Below are positions 53,530-64,000 of a DNA stretch of 64,000 nucleotides, piece after piece. The DNA is taken from assembly GCA_039707655.1 (NCBI GenBank), contig CM077672.1, positions 357,636,531-357,700,530 of the forward strand. Direction: 5' to 3'. The notes under the pieces are model-generated. The model had not been told where the DNA came from, did not search any database, and saw nothing but the letters and a program-made list of their open reading frames with translations. Numbering within the stretch: position 1 is the stretch's first letter; each line of letters opens with the position of its first letter. Made by a program: the position numbers and the translations under genes. Source of the stretch: Elymus sibiricus. Lineage: Eukaryota > Streptophyta > Magnoliopsida > Poales > Poaceae.

Positions 53530-54620
53530 CCCATCATCGATCAACTGAGTCACTGATGCTCTTCAACGGCTCAAACACCACCCCGACTTCGTTGATGCTG
53601 ATTACATGAACAGCAACAAGTTCACGAAGTAAGGCAACGTCAATTTTCTATGCTTCTGAAATTCTGATCCGCGTATAACTCTTTTGAACTATCTACATTC
53701 AGTCAATTCATATTACATGTGTATTTTCTCAGTTTATCTATATCACATGAGATTTTTATTTTAGATGCACCGCATGAAAAGATCATTAGTGGCATTTCAA
53801 CCTTCCAGGATGGAGTTAGTACAAAAATCTTCTGTCTCCTGAGCAAGACTAACCCAGAATGCAAAATACGATGGCACTCTATTGGTGATGGACGCTAGCT
53901 TGTCGTCCTACTCAACTTTATTTCCCTACAAGAAGTCTTGCATGATCCCTATCAATTCTGCCGATCCCCACACTGTCCCACTTCCTTGATCGGTCAAATG
54001 CCTTTCACTTATTTGGGGTTGCGACTTGGTACCACTTGTCCTTCAGGGCATGATTTGTCCCCACTTGTGATAGAGTTGAACGTCGGTTGAATTCATGTTC
54101 CGGGCTCTTGTCTTATAGACAAAGATTTGTATATGCAAATGATGTCCTTTGGAGTCATGCCCACCTTTTTCATGTGCTTCCATTAAGCTTCATAAATCAA
54201 AATAATGGATCGGGCGCGTATGCATATTTTATGGGCAAAATATGATGCAACACAAGCCAAAAGATAAAGTTGGTTTGGGGATTATAAATCTGTAGTTACA
54301 GAATGATGCTCTATTGCTGAATATTCATAGTGTTTTTAAACAAACAGGGCCCTCACTGGGTTAAGTTAATTTGGCATTCTAATTATCAACAATACCATGC
54401 ATGCCCAAAATTTGTACGTACTCCTCTGGTGGAGAGACGTATGTCTTTCTTTCGAACGACAATTGGATACCTAAGAATGGTCTATGGCAAGGTTAACTCC
54501 GAGTATGTACTCCTTTACCCTCAACCCGGGTATTTCAGTGTTCGAGGTCTTACATGTGGAGCACTAACGTCTCTCTAGCTTTATTCGCCTCCTTTCAGAA
54601 CGGGTTTATGTAGAACTGCA
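53530..54620 (+). pseudogene. Degenerate LINE reverse-transcriptase fragment
   Basis: The stretch near 53990-54070 reads M-P-F-T-Y-L-G-L-R-L-G-T-T, the very conserved end of the RT palm in plant LINEs. Further on, about 54270-54370 gives L-G-L-G-I-I-N-L and L-Q-N-D-A-L-L-L-N-I, like the G-G-L-G-V-I-N-L and L-Q-N-E-A-L-L-L-K-N blocks of intact elements. Several stops and frame changes are needed. The parts left of 53800 are less sure. Confidence 0.7.
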
Positions 54621-55638
54621 GCAGTCATGAACCAAGATTGAGGTTAATGCAAGACAAGAGCTGAATAATGGAATTATATTTCTGTTTTGGGCGCTTCACT
54701 TCAGCTAGCCACTGCAAACTCATGTTTCAATGCATGCAGGCTTAAACTATGGAAAAGTAGGTGCCTCAAAACAAAATGTTTTTGCCTGACTGCTTTTGAT
54801 GGACATGTTGAACACACGAGATATGATGCCACGATGAAGACATTGACACTTAAAATTCTAGTCTAGTTGTGTCTTGTGCTCTCACAATTCTCATGAGACA
54901 GGACATTACCTTTTTTATGAGTGATTTTTCTCAGAAATGCTGGAGAATTGCAAAAGTGGCCAAGACACGTGGAACTTCCACATCCGACTCCTTTAACAGG
55001 ACTAAGTCTGCTTTTTGAGGAATCCTAATTAATATACATCGATATTCATTCCATTGTCGCCCTCTAGCTCTACTATACTGCTGCCTCTACAATGTTATGG
55101 TACGATCAATTTCAAATTGGTTTTATTCAGTATATTCATATTCATGCCTATATTCTCTCATTCATGTTAATTTTGAGCGGGTGTCAAGTGGAGATACTCT
55201 GATGGACTAGTGTGACATTGGTGTTTTGTGACCCCTTGACTCAGTCCAAAGTGAAGCGACGACAAGGACGTAACCAACAAAGCAATAGTTTGCTTTTCTT
55301 TGCTTAGTACAGCTTTTCTAGATTTCTAGAACTTTTTCATGTTGATGCATCTTGAGTCTCAATATGGCCTTATATATGTTGGTGTTGGAGTTCCGTAGAG
55401 TTTTAATATCTTTTTTTTTTGCGGGCAGGCTAGAATCTTATATATGCTTGTTCTCAACTTTCTTAGATGGTACAATCTCAGTGTGGCAGCAACATTACGG
55501 CGTACTAGTCCATACAAATAGATAGGTAAAAAATACAACCGGATTACAAGCTAGCAACCATATGTTCAAGATTTGTCGATCTCACTCCTTTTATTCGGTG
55601 GCAACACCCCTGGCATCAATAATATCAATGAAGATGAG
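54621..55638. other. Intergenic DNA and 3' flank of the WRC gene
   Basis: No gene is supported. A T run with GCGGGCAGGCTAGAATC (55411-55440) resembles the poly(A) end of another short LINE copy on the minus strand. Confidence 0.4.
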
Positions 55639-57283
55639 TTAAGAAGGCTTCGCGTGATCATCTGGAGAAGCAGGCGAGCTCGAAAGTGCCTCTGGCGAAG
55701 ATGGGCCGGCTGTCTCCTCCCAGTCTACAGCTTCAGACCTGCCAGTGCTAGCTTGCAGCTCATTCGGATGTAATTTCTTTTGCAAGTATTCACGGCGGTG
55801 TATGATGTGATCCCAGCACATAGCATAGCCGGGGTGTGCAAACTTGCGGCAAAACCACCCTTTACCATTACTCCGGTTACACCGCCGCACTCCTTCCGTG
55901 ATTATCGCTGGCTTGGGAAAATTCCTTTAGTGGCTCGTCACCTTCTTCCATGTCTAGCACATCAACATCTTCTTCCATATCTTGCTCTTCATGAGCACTA
56001 GCATATCCAAGCACAAAACCAAAGAAACAATATAAAAATACATAATCAACATGAAATGTACAAATATATCATATCCAAGCACAAAAGCTAGCTAAAGTAC
56101 ATAAATTCAAAACAGATGCATAAGCATACCATTGATGCCGTCATGACGGATCGAAGCTAGAGGTACAGATGAATCAGCAAGTCTCTATTTCTATATATAT
56201 GTTGATCAATAACTTGATATTTATAAAGAGATGATCCTGTATGTTGATCAACTCCTACGTATAATTACCAACAACCATGAAATAGGAAGGTTTATGTTTG
56301 CAACAAAAGGAATTGTACAACATATGCATTCAGAAAAAAAAAACTACACTGAAAGAAGCATCCTACAATTTTACATTCTGCGTTGATGCAGAAATTTACA
56401 ATGCACATCCACATACAAGCATGCCGAAATACAGGATGGCAGGCATACACCAGGTGTTTATGCCAGATTACCAACGCCAAAACATGTTTCCGCAGAGACA
56501 TAGTAGACTAGTACCAATAACATAACGGCTAATGGGACTACCCGAAGTTAAGGGGAAGTGGTAAAGCTATCAGCTGAATACAAGAGACAGATCAAAACTC
56601 AGTGATCTCGCAAACCTGGAAATATATAACTATACAGCAAACGATTATGATGTACTGTACGTACATATAATCAGAGATATCTGATTAATATTTTCGTGAG
56701 ATCGTGCTTATGTCCGTGGATGCCTAATATCTAGCTAGGCATGCACACGGGGATGCTAATTAACATGAATACCTTTCCTCTCTGTAATCCACGTCTAATC
56801 TAGAACATATACATGCGAAATGAAACGCTAGGGCCGGGTAGCACAAGTACCTGGAATCTATCAGGCCAGTAGTCACCACCAGAGTCTTGTCAGAAGAATC
56901 CTCCTCCCCATCCATGGCCACCTGGAAACATTGGACGCGCATGCACGTTAAATTCCAAATCGACAATCCTAACCAAGAAATGGATGGGTCAGGAAATTCT
57001 TGCACCACCGGAAAGAAAAGAACAGTACCCGCAAAAAAAAAAGGAAAGAAAAGAACAGAATGATATTTTAGGGACAGGTGTTTCTACGTACCTCTACAGT
57101 AGATTCATCTGGGACTGGATTATGTTCCTCCTCCAGACCAAAGTCCTCCGGGTGCGCGCTCTCGCTCTCCGGGCCGGCGGTTGCCCCCAGCAGAAGCAGG
57201 TACTCAGCCACTTCGTTTTCAGTAGGCATGGGTGGGGCTTGCTGGGTAACCGGCGGCGTGGCTGCAGGGGAGGACGGATCCAT
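55639..57283 (-). CDS. Three-exon WRC-domain gene, frame broken before the WRC motif
   Basis: Exon 1 is 57283-57092 (M-D-P-S-S-P-A-A-T-P-P, acidic). Exon 2 is 56921-56851 (V-A-M-D-G-E-E-D-S-S-D-K-T-L-V-V). Exon 3 starts at 55997 (A-H-E-E-Q-D-M-E-E-D). All three borders are GT...AG and in phase. In exon 3 a WRC zinc motif is clear: C-x9-C-x10-C-x2-H within R-R-C-N-R-S-N-G-K-G-W-F-C, ending Y-A-M-C-W-D-H. WRC domains occur in growth-regulating factors and relatives and are thought to bind DNA. The WRC frame is one base off the upstream exon frame (break at about 55895-55930), so there is an indel or an unseen intron. A TATA box lies 105 bp upstream. No QLQ domain is seen. Confidence 0.6.
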
Positions 57284-57387
57284 CTACTCGATTGCTCGTT
57301 CGTGTCGTGCGATGAGATCGATCTGATGAGAAAGATAGCGAGAGCGGAGATGGGCTGCAGATGGTGCATGGGACGTGGCCTATGCCG

Positions 57388-57395
57388 TTTATATA
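57388..57395 (-). promoter_or_regulatory. TATA box of the WRC-domain gene
   Basis: On the minus strand TATATAAA lies about 105 bp upstream of the ATG at 57283. Confidence 0.7.
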
Positions 57396-58700
57396 ACGGT
57401 GGTGTGGTAAATGTTTGCCTGAGTTGGCAAGGTGACAGCGCGCATCTGATCAGCCTATCATAAATAGAGAAATTGGGTCGTGTTTCTTGCCCCTTTTACG
57501 CTTCAGATATTATATCAAACTTTAAACTTTAGGAATTACTATTTCTTACAGGCCCGTATTTGAGGGTGTGGAACAGGGCCCCCAAATAACTGTCGAAGTG
57601 TTAGGGCTCCTAAATGATTGTCTAAGAGCATCTCTAGTGTCAGGGAGCCCCTATCGGGCGCCTTCAGCGCCGGTTTGAGGGACTGGCGCCCACGCGCCCG
57701 CGAACTGGGCCGGCCCAGGTCGCCTCATCCAGCACTTCGCATCGGTCACTCGTCCCGCACGTCGGGTTGTTACCTCGTTCACTCGATCGAGGTTGACCGG
57801 TCAACCGTTGACTTTTGAAAAAAAAATAAAAAAACCTAAAAATCGAAAAAAACAGAAAATAAAATCGTGAATTCAAAAATATTAACGAATTTTGAAAGAA
57901 AGTTCGCAAACTTTAAAAACAGTTCATGAATTTTAAAAAAAGTTCATCCATTTTTAAAAATTTCATCGAATTTGAAAAAAAGTTCATTGATTTTGAAAAA
58001 AAGTTCATCAAATTTGAAAAAAAGTTCACCGATTTTGAAAAAAGTTCATCGGTTTTTTAAAAAAGTTCACAAACTTCAAAAAAAAAGTTCACAATTTTAA
58101 AAAAAAGTTCATCAAATTTTAAAAAAAGTTTATCAAACTTGAAAAAAGTTCATCAATTTGAATAAAAGTTCACCGATTTTTTAGAAGAGTTCATCGGATT
58201 TGGAAAAAGTTCATCAAATTTGGAAAAAGGTTCATCGATGTTCAAAACCGTTCACCGAATTTGAAAAAACGTCATAAAAATCCGGTGAACTTTTATCATC
58301 GAATTAGAAAAAAGAAAAGGAAAAAAGAAAACCAAAAAAGAAAACAAAAAAAGAAAAAAGAAAAAGGAAAAAGAAATAGAAATAGAAAGAAGAACAAAGG
58401 AATAAAAAGGTTGTACATAATCACATCGGTGTGCTTGGTGTAGTGGCTATGGTAGCTAGCTTCCATGAGGCGGTCGCGGGTTGGAAACCTTCCCTGCGCT
58501 CTTTTTTGCACCCATTTAAAACAGAAAAATGGAAGGCAATATGGGCCGGCCCAGTGCGGCGCGAGCGTGTGCGCCCGTTTGCGTACACTGAAGCGCAGAG
58601 GGCGCCGTTTAGGATTTGCCCTAGTGTCGATCCCTCAAAATTTAGGCCCTTGCATTTCTAACCAATCCTATAATTTAGAGAAGGATACGACCTAGTATCT
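57396..58700. repeat. AT-rich GTTCATC-repeat element with tRNA-like stretch
   Basis: 57830-58280 consists of about 18 drifting copies of a 22-27-bp word such as AAAAAAGTTCATCGAATTTG. GC-rich arms lie left (57640-57780) and right (58530-58640). 58432-58508 contains TGGTGTAGTGG and GGTTGGAAACC, like degenerate A and B boxes of a tRNA-derived promoter. Such arrangements occur in grass transposons of Mutator type, but I see no terminal repeats to prove it. No gene is supported. Confidence 0.55.
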
Positions 58701-58990
58701 TTAGAGCATGATAATTTGCCTCCTCTAACAGGCCGGACCTAACCGACCCCCTATGTTTAGAGGGCGGTTTTTTTATTTTTTGCTCAATTTTGTTAGTATT
58801 GCCACATACGTGCCAAACAATTACACACTGTTTCATCAATCATTCGAATAATTCAAAATAAACATGCACAACAAATAGTCCATGGATCGAGCAATTCAAA
58901 TTAAAACATGCAAATAGTTCATCCCAAAGGCACCACATCGATCAAGTTTGATCCAAAATCACCACAACATAGCATGTCTTATGTCGCGGA
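58701..58990. other. AT-rich DNA left of the Harbinger ORF1 remnant
   Basis: No gene is seen. It is probably the untranslated edge of the Harbinger element that follows (TTTAGAGCATG near 58699 may be a decayed end). Confidence 0.35.
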
Positions 58991-59855
58991 TCAAGCCCAA
59001 TCGAAGGCATGCAACATGAACTCAAACACCATCGTCACCAAAGAAATCATGACCACCTCCAAGTCCACCACCACCCACACGGCCACCACCACCATCTCCT
59101 TCTTTCCATCACCATCTCCACGGCCACCACCCCCATCCACATGGCCATCATCACCATGCACACGGCCACCACCCCCGTCTCCACGTCCACCACCACAATC
59201 CACTCGTCCACCACCACCATTCCAAGCAGAGACGTCCGTTTGGGTCAAGATCTCTCCACGAGTGAGCTCCTAAATCTTTTTTTGCCATGGCATCCATTGT
59301 GGTTGGGTTCATGAACATGATAGCATGATCTTCAGCCTTCTATTCATTCACAAGCCTCTCCTCCTCGAGTGCAAGTCTACGCTCCTCCGCTTTCAAGTTC
59401 CTCTCTTCGGACGCAAACTTTGACCTTCATTTCTCGTCCTTCAACATCTTGAGCTCATTCCATCTTGACACCTTCTCGTCTTTGCGTTCAGCCGCCAAGT
59501 CTTTCTTCGTCTCAATCATAGCCACAAGCTCTTCTTTGTAGGTGCCGCCGTAGGCTCCTATCTTCTTCCTCTCTTTTGCAATCTTGTTACCATCCGGCCT
59601 CTTGTTGGGATTTTCATCCTACTCGGCATCTTCATCAACGGGCATGCTTAACCTTGATCTCTTTGGTGTGGTCTCAGAGTTTCCCCAAATCCACTTCTCA
59701 TTTTGGCAAAGTTCTTTGTAGCAATGTTGCAATGTGAAGGCATTGTGACCATACTTTTTTGTTGCATTGCTTGAATAGGTCTTGGATGACAGGCCCATAC
59801 TGCGAGACTTGCACACCACTTGGTGGCGCATGGTTGACTTGATCAATACAATTAG
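58991..59855 (-). pseudogene. Harbinger ORF1 (Myb/NAM-associated type) remnant, cut by a Copia insertion
   Basis: On the minus strand, from 59850, the sequence reads F-T-L-Q-H-C-Y-K-E-L, N-E-K-W, P-K-R-S-R-L-S-M-P-V and R-P-D-G-N-K-I-A-K-E. Further on come E-E-R-R-L-A-L-E-E-E-R-L, F-M-N-P-T-T-M-D and W-R-D-L-D-P-N. This is the C-terminal half of the ORF1 protein of plant PIF/Harbinger elements, which helps the transposase. A Gly-rich tail from CAC-rich DNA (59050-59225) follows. At least two stops and frame changes occur. The N-terminal half is cut off at 59855 by the Copia LTR. Confidence 0.75.
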
Positions 59856-61587
59856 TGTTGCGGAACGTTGCATGGAAAACAAAAAAAATTCTACGCACAC
59901 GCAAGATCTATCCATGGAGATGCATAGCTACGAGAGGGGGAGTGTGTCTACGTACCCTCGTAGACCGTAAGCGGAAGCATTAGAACAACGCGGTTGATGT
60001 CGTCGAACAACTTCACGATCCAACCGACCGAGTACCGAACGTACGGCACCTCCGCGTTCAGCACACGTTCAGCTCGGTGACGTCCTCGACTTCTTGATCT
60101 AGCAAGACGGCGAGGTAGTGGATGAGTTCCAGCAGCACGACGGCGTGGTGACGGTGATGGTGATGCTATCTCCGCAGGGCTTCGCCCAAGCACTGCGAAA
60201 ATATGACCGAGGGATGGAACTGTGGAGGGGGCGCCGCACACGGCTAAGACAATGTTGTGTCTCCTTTGGGGCGCCCCCCCTCTCCTCTATTTATATGTGT
60301 AGGGGCTTGGAGTAGAAGGAATAGTGCCATGTGAACAGTAACCGTGAATAGTACACACGTGGACTTGGACTCCAAAGTCCAATCCTATTCCTACTAGGAC
60401 TCTCCCTTTTTCCTTCCCTAGCTGCGTGGGCTTTTGAGGACTTGGTGCGCCTGGCCCAATAAGGCCAGGGCGCCTCCCCTTAGCCCATGCCAGCCCTTGG
60501 GACGTGGTGGACCCACTTGTGGACTTCCGGACCCCTCCGGAACCTTCTGGAAGCTTCCCGGTACAATACCGAAAAAAACTGCACCTTTTTCCGGAACCCA
60601 AAATATGACTTCCCATATATAAATCTTTACCTCTAGACCATTCCGAGACTCCTCGTGACGTCCGGGATCTCATCCGGGACTCCGAACAATATTCGGTTAC
60701 CAATTCACATAACTCATATAACACTATATCGTCAACGAACGTTAAGTGTGCGGACCCTACGGGTTCGGGAATGATGTAAACATGACTGAGACGCCTCTCC
60801 GGTCAATAACCAATAGCGGAACCTGGATGCTCATATTGGTTCCTACATATTCCACGAAGATCTTATCGGTCGAACCGCAATGACAACATACGTAATTCCC
60901 TTTGTCCGTCGGTATGTTACTTGCCCGAGATTCGATCGTCGGTATCTCCATACCTAGTTCAATCTCGTTACCGGCAAGTCTCTTTACTAGTTCCGTAATA
61001 CATCATCCCGTAACTAACTCCTTAGTCACTTTGCTTGCAAGCTTCTTATGATGTGCATTACCGAGAGGGCCCAGAGATACCTCTCCGAAACACGGAGTGA
61101 CAAATCCCAGTCTCGATCCATGCCAACTCAACGGACACCTTCGGAGATACCTGTAGAGCATCTTTATGATCACCCAGTTACGTTGTGACGTTTGATAGCA
61201 CACAAGGTATTCCTCCGGTATCCGGGAGTTGCATGATCTCATGGTCTGAGGAACATGTATTTGACATTCAAGAAAGCAGTAGCAATAAACAGAACGATCA
61301 TATGCTAAGCTAACGGATGGGTCTTGTCCATCACATCATTCTCCTAATGATGTGATCCCGTTATCAAATGACAACTCATGTCTATGGTTAGGAAACCTTA
61401 ACCATCTTTGATTAACAAGCTAGTCTAGTAGAGGCTCACTAGGGACACGGTATTTGTTTATGTATTCACACATGTATTTAAGTTTCCGGTCAATACAATT
61501 CTAGCATGAATAATAAACCTTTATCATGAACAAGGAAATATAAAATAATAAAAACTTTATTATTGCCTCTAGGGCATATTTCCATCA
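59856..61587 (-). repeat. 3' LTR (1732 bp) of an Angela-like Copia element
   Basis: On the minus strand it begins TGATGGAAATATGCCCTAGA at 61587 and ends CCGCAACA at 59856, giving TG...CA termini. The start is the familiar one of Triticeae Angela/BARE/WIS elements, and the length is usual for them. The polypurine tract GCAAGTGGGAGAC precedes it (61588-61600). ATTAG (59851-59855) should be one target duplication; the other copy lies outside the window. A TATA box (TATAAATA on the minus strand, 60288-60295) would drive transcription. Confidence 0.88.
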
Positions 61588-61620
61588 GTCTCCCACTTGC
61601 ACAAGAGTCAATAATCTAGA

Positions 61621-64000
61621 TTACATAGTAATGAATCTAACATCCATGGAGTCTTGGTGCTGATCATGTTTTGCTCGTGGAAGAGGCTTAGTCAACGGGT
61701 CTGCCACATTCAGATCCGTGTGTACTTTGCAAATTTCTATGTCTCCATCCTTGACATATTCACGAATGGAGTTGAAGCGTCTCTTGATGTGTTTGGTCTT
61801 CTTGTGAAACCTGGGCTCCTTGGCTATGGCAATTGCTCCAGTGTTGTCACAAAAGATTGTCATTGGACCCGATGCACTAGGTATTACACCTAGATCGGAT
61901 ATGAACTCCTTCATCCAGACTCCTTCATGTGCTGCTTCCGAAGCAGCTATGTATTCCGCTTCACACGTAGATCCCGCCACGACGCTCTGCTTGGAACTGC
62001 ACCAACTGACAGCTCCACCATTTAATATAAATACGTATCCGGTTTGTGACTTAGAGTCATCCGGATCAGTGTCGAAGCTTGCATCGACGTAACCCTTTAA
62101 GACGAGCTCTTCGTCACCTCCATAAACGAGAAACATGTCCTTGGTCCTTTTCAGGTACTTCAGGATATTCTTGACCGCTGTCCAGTGATCCACTCCTAGA
62201 TTACTCTGGTACCTCCCTGCCAAACTTATGGCAAGGCACACATCAGGTCTGGTACACAGCATGGCATACATAATAGAACCTATGGCTGAGGCATAGGAAA
62301 TGACTTTCGTTTTCTCTATATCTTCTGCCGTGGTCAGGCATTGAGTCTGACTCAACTTCACACCTTGCAAGACAGGCAAGAACCCTTTCTTTGACTGATC
62401 CATTTTGAACTTCTTCAAAACTTTGTCAAGGTATGTGCTTTGTGAAAGTCCTATCAAGCGTCTTGATCTATCCCTATAGATCTTGATGCCCAATATATAA
62501 GCAGCTTCACCGAGGTCTTTCATTGAAAAATTCTTATTCAAGTATCCCTTTATGCCATCCAGAAATTCTATATCATTTCCAATCAACAATATGTCATCCA
62601 CATATAATATTAGAAATGCTACAGAGCTCCCACTCACTTTCTTGTAAATACAGGCTTCACCGTAAGTCTGTACAAAACCATATGCTTTGATCACCTCATC
62701 AAAGCGTATATTCCAACTCCGAGATGCTTGCACCAGTCCATAGATGGATCGCTGGAGCTTGCACACTTTGTTAGCACCCTTAGGATTGACAAAAACTTCT
62801 GGTTGCATCATATACAACTCTTCTTTGAGAAAACCATTAAGGAATGCAGTTTTGACATCCATTTGCCAGATTTCATAATCATAAAATGCGGCAATTGCTA
62901 ACATGATTCGGACAGACTTAAGCATCGCTACGGCTGAGAAAGTCTCATCATAGTCAACCCCTTGAACTTGTCGAAAACTTTTCGCGACAAGTCGAGCTTT
63001 GTAGACAGTGATATTACCATCAGCATCCGTCTTCCTCTTAAAAATCCATTTACTCTCAATGGCTTGTTGATCATCGAGCAAGTCCACCAAAGTCCACACT
63101 TTGTTCTCATACATGGATCCTATCTCAGATTTCATGGCCTCAAGCCATTTGTCGGAATCCGGGCTTATCAGAGCTTCTTCATAGTTCGTAGGTTCGCCAT
63201 TGTCTAACAACATAACTTCCAGAACAGGATTACCGTACCACTCTGGTGTGGAACGTACTCTGGTCGACCTACGAAGTTCAGTAGTAACTTGATCTGAAGT
63301 TTCATGATCTTTATCATTATCTTCCTCTCTTATTGGTGTAGGCATCACGGGAACGGTTTTCTCTGATGAGCTAGTTTCCAATTCGAGAGAAGGTACAATT
63401 ACCTCATCAAGTTCTACTTTCCTCCCACTCACTTCTTTCGAGAGAAACTCCTTCTCTAGAAAGGATCCATTCTTGGCAACAAAGACCTTGCCTTCGGATC
63501 TGTGGTAGAAGGTGTACCCAATTGTTTCTTTAGGGTATCCTATGAAGACGCACTTCTCCGCTTTGGGTTCGAGCTTATCAGGTTGAAGCTTTTTCACATA
63601 AGCATCGCATCCCCAAACTTTAAGAAACGACAGCTTAGGTTTCTTGCCAAACCATAGTTCATACGGTGTCGTCTCAACGGATTTAGACGGTGCCCTATTT
63701 AACGTGAATGCAGCTGTCTCTAATGCATAACCCCAAAATGATAGTGGCAAATCGGTAAGAGACATCATAGAACGCACCATATCCAATAAAGTACGGTTAC
63801 GACATTCGGACACACCATTACGCTGTGGTGTTCCAGGTGGCGTGAGTTGTGAAACAATTCCACATTTTCTTAAATGAAGGCAAAACTCGTAACTCAAATA
63901 TTCGCCTCCGCGATCAGATCGTAGAAACTTTATTTTCTTGTTATGATGATTCTCTACTTCACTCTGAAATTCTTTGAACTTTTCAAATGTTTCAGACTTG
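61621..64000 (-). CDS. Copia (Angela-like) polyprotein: integrase end, RT, RNase H (partial)
   Basis: The frame is open from the window edge at 64000 to a TAA at 61621, nearly 790 codons without a stop; the N-terminal gag, protease and early integrase lie outside. Order seen on the minus strand: the integrase core end (S-D-R-G-G-E-Y, N-G-V-S-E-C-R-N-R-T), integrase-to-RT linker (V-F-I-G-Y-P), and reverse transcriptase. The RT has E-S-K-W-I-F-K-R-K, Q-M-D-V-K-T-A-F-L-N-G and the catalytic Y-V-D-D-I-L-L-I-G. RNase H follows with G-Y-V-D-A-S-F, S-W-C-S-S-K-Q and E-A-E-Y-I-A. The order IN-RT-RH defines Copia. The stop is only 34 bp from the LTR. The open frame and tidy LTR suggest a young copy. 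Confidence 0.93.
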   Translation of the reverse strand, partial: KSETFEKFKEFQSEVENHHNKKIKFLRSDRGGEYLSYEFCLHLRKCGIVSQLTPPGTPQRNGVSECRNRTLLDMVRSMMSLTDLPLSFWGYALETAAFTLNRAPSKSVETTPYELWFGKKPKLSFLKVWGCDAYVKKLQPDKLEPKAEKCVFIGYPKETIGYTFYHRSEGKVFVAKNGSFLEKEFLSKEVSGRKVELDEVIVPSLELETSSSEKTVPVMPTPIREEDNDKDHETSDQVTTELRRSTRVRSTPEWYGNPVLEVMLLDNGEPTNYEEALISPDSDKWLEAMKSEIGSMYENKVWTLVDLLDDQQAIESKWIFKRKTDADGNITVYKARLVAKSFRQVQGVDYDETFSAVAMLKSVRIMLAIAAFYDYEIWQMDVKTAFLNGFLKEELYMMQPEVFVNPKGANKVCKLQRSIYGLVQASRSWNIRFDEVIKAYGFVQTYGEACIYKKVSGSSVAFLILYVDDILLIGNDIEFLDGIKGYLNKNFSMKDLGEAAYILGIKIYRDRSRRLIGLSQSTYLDKVLKKFKMDQSKKGFLPVLQGVKLSQTQCLTTAEDIEKTKVISYASAIGSIMYAMLCTRPDVCLAISLAGRYQSNLGVDHWTAVKNILKYLKRTKDMFLVYGGDEELVLKGYVDASFDTDPDDSKSQTGYVFILNGGAVSWCSSKQSVVAGSTCEAEYIAASEAAHEGVWMKEFISDLGVIPSASGPMTIFCDNTGAIAIAKEPRFHKKTKHIKRRFNSIREYVKDGDIEICKVHTDLNVADPLTKPLPRAKHDQHQDSMDVRFITM

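Noticed and set aside
56130..56160. Extra exon of the WRC gene (GACGGCATCAATG/GTATGC)
   Set aside because: Joining it gives an immediate stop, whereas exon 2 joins directly and in phase to the exon at 55997.
58432..58508. A functional tRNA gene
   Set aside because: A- and B-box-like words are present, but no full cloverleaf or clear anticodon arm can be drawn.
59009..59314. His/Thr/Pro-rich plus-strand frame
   Set aside because: It arises from CAC-repeat DNA that encodes the Gly-rich tail of the Harbinger ORF1 on the other strand.

Overview
This window is plant nuclear DNA from a large grass genome, most likely a Triticeae species (wheat, Aegilops or barley relatives). Three things point there: a Copia element with an Angela/BARE-like LTR, CACTA transposons whose ends carry TAGTCCCGG/CCGGGACTA palindromes, and monocot-type SAUR genes. 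No bacterial, organellar or viral genome is seen. All assignments come from reading the sequence; nothing was searched.

Layout. 1-7.7 kb is repeats: the 3' LTR of one retrotransposon, a high-copy unclassified repeat and a three-copy tandem array of about 490 bp. A calmodulin-like EF-hand gene lies at 7.7-8.2 kb (minus). A PIF/Harbinger-type element at 9.0-10.3 kb carries a broken AP2-domain copy and a nested hAT-type MITE. From 12.7 to 25.0 kb is a tandem cluster of SAUR36-like genes: three intact on the minus strand, one intact on the plus strand, and three broken. Each minus-strand copy except the truncated one has a TATA box and a shared motif about 240-255 bp upstream of the ATG. A 5'-truncated LINE with a 15-bp target duplication sits inside the cluster.

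25.1-33.5 kb holds LINE remains and three copies of one CASP-like exon. 33.5-52.7 kb is a nest. An old minus-strand Copia-like element (5' LTR 51686-52706, 3' LTR stub at 34897) received a non-autonomous CACTA carrying a B3-domain gene (36838-51409, target duplication ACT). That element in turn received a 12.35-kb CACTA (36854-49205, target duplication ATG) into the first bases of its left end. The large CACTA codes for a small coiled-coil/membrane protein, a TNP2-type transposase stopped by one TAG codon, and a second gene ending in a Ulp1-like C48 protease domain. A Harbinger-derived deletion element lies beside the 3' LTR stub.

52.7-57.4 kb has a LINE remnant and a multi-exon WRC-domain gene (minus) with a TATA box but a broken frame before the WRC motif. 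57.6-59.9 kb holds an AT-rich GTTCATC-type repeat and the ORF1 remains of a Harbinger element. A young-looking Angela-like Copia element (minus) is inserted there at 59856. Its 3' LTR and an open integrase/RT/RNase H frame run off the window end at 64000.

The likely host genes are therefore the EF-hand gene, the four intact SAURs and possibly the WRC gene; nearly everything else is transposon-derived.
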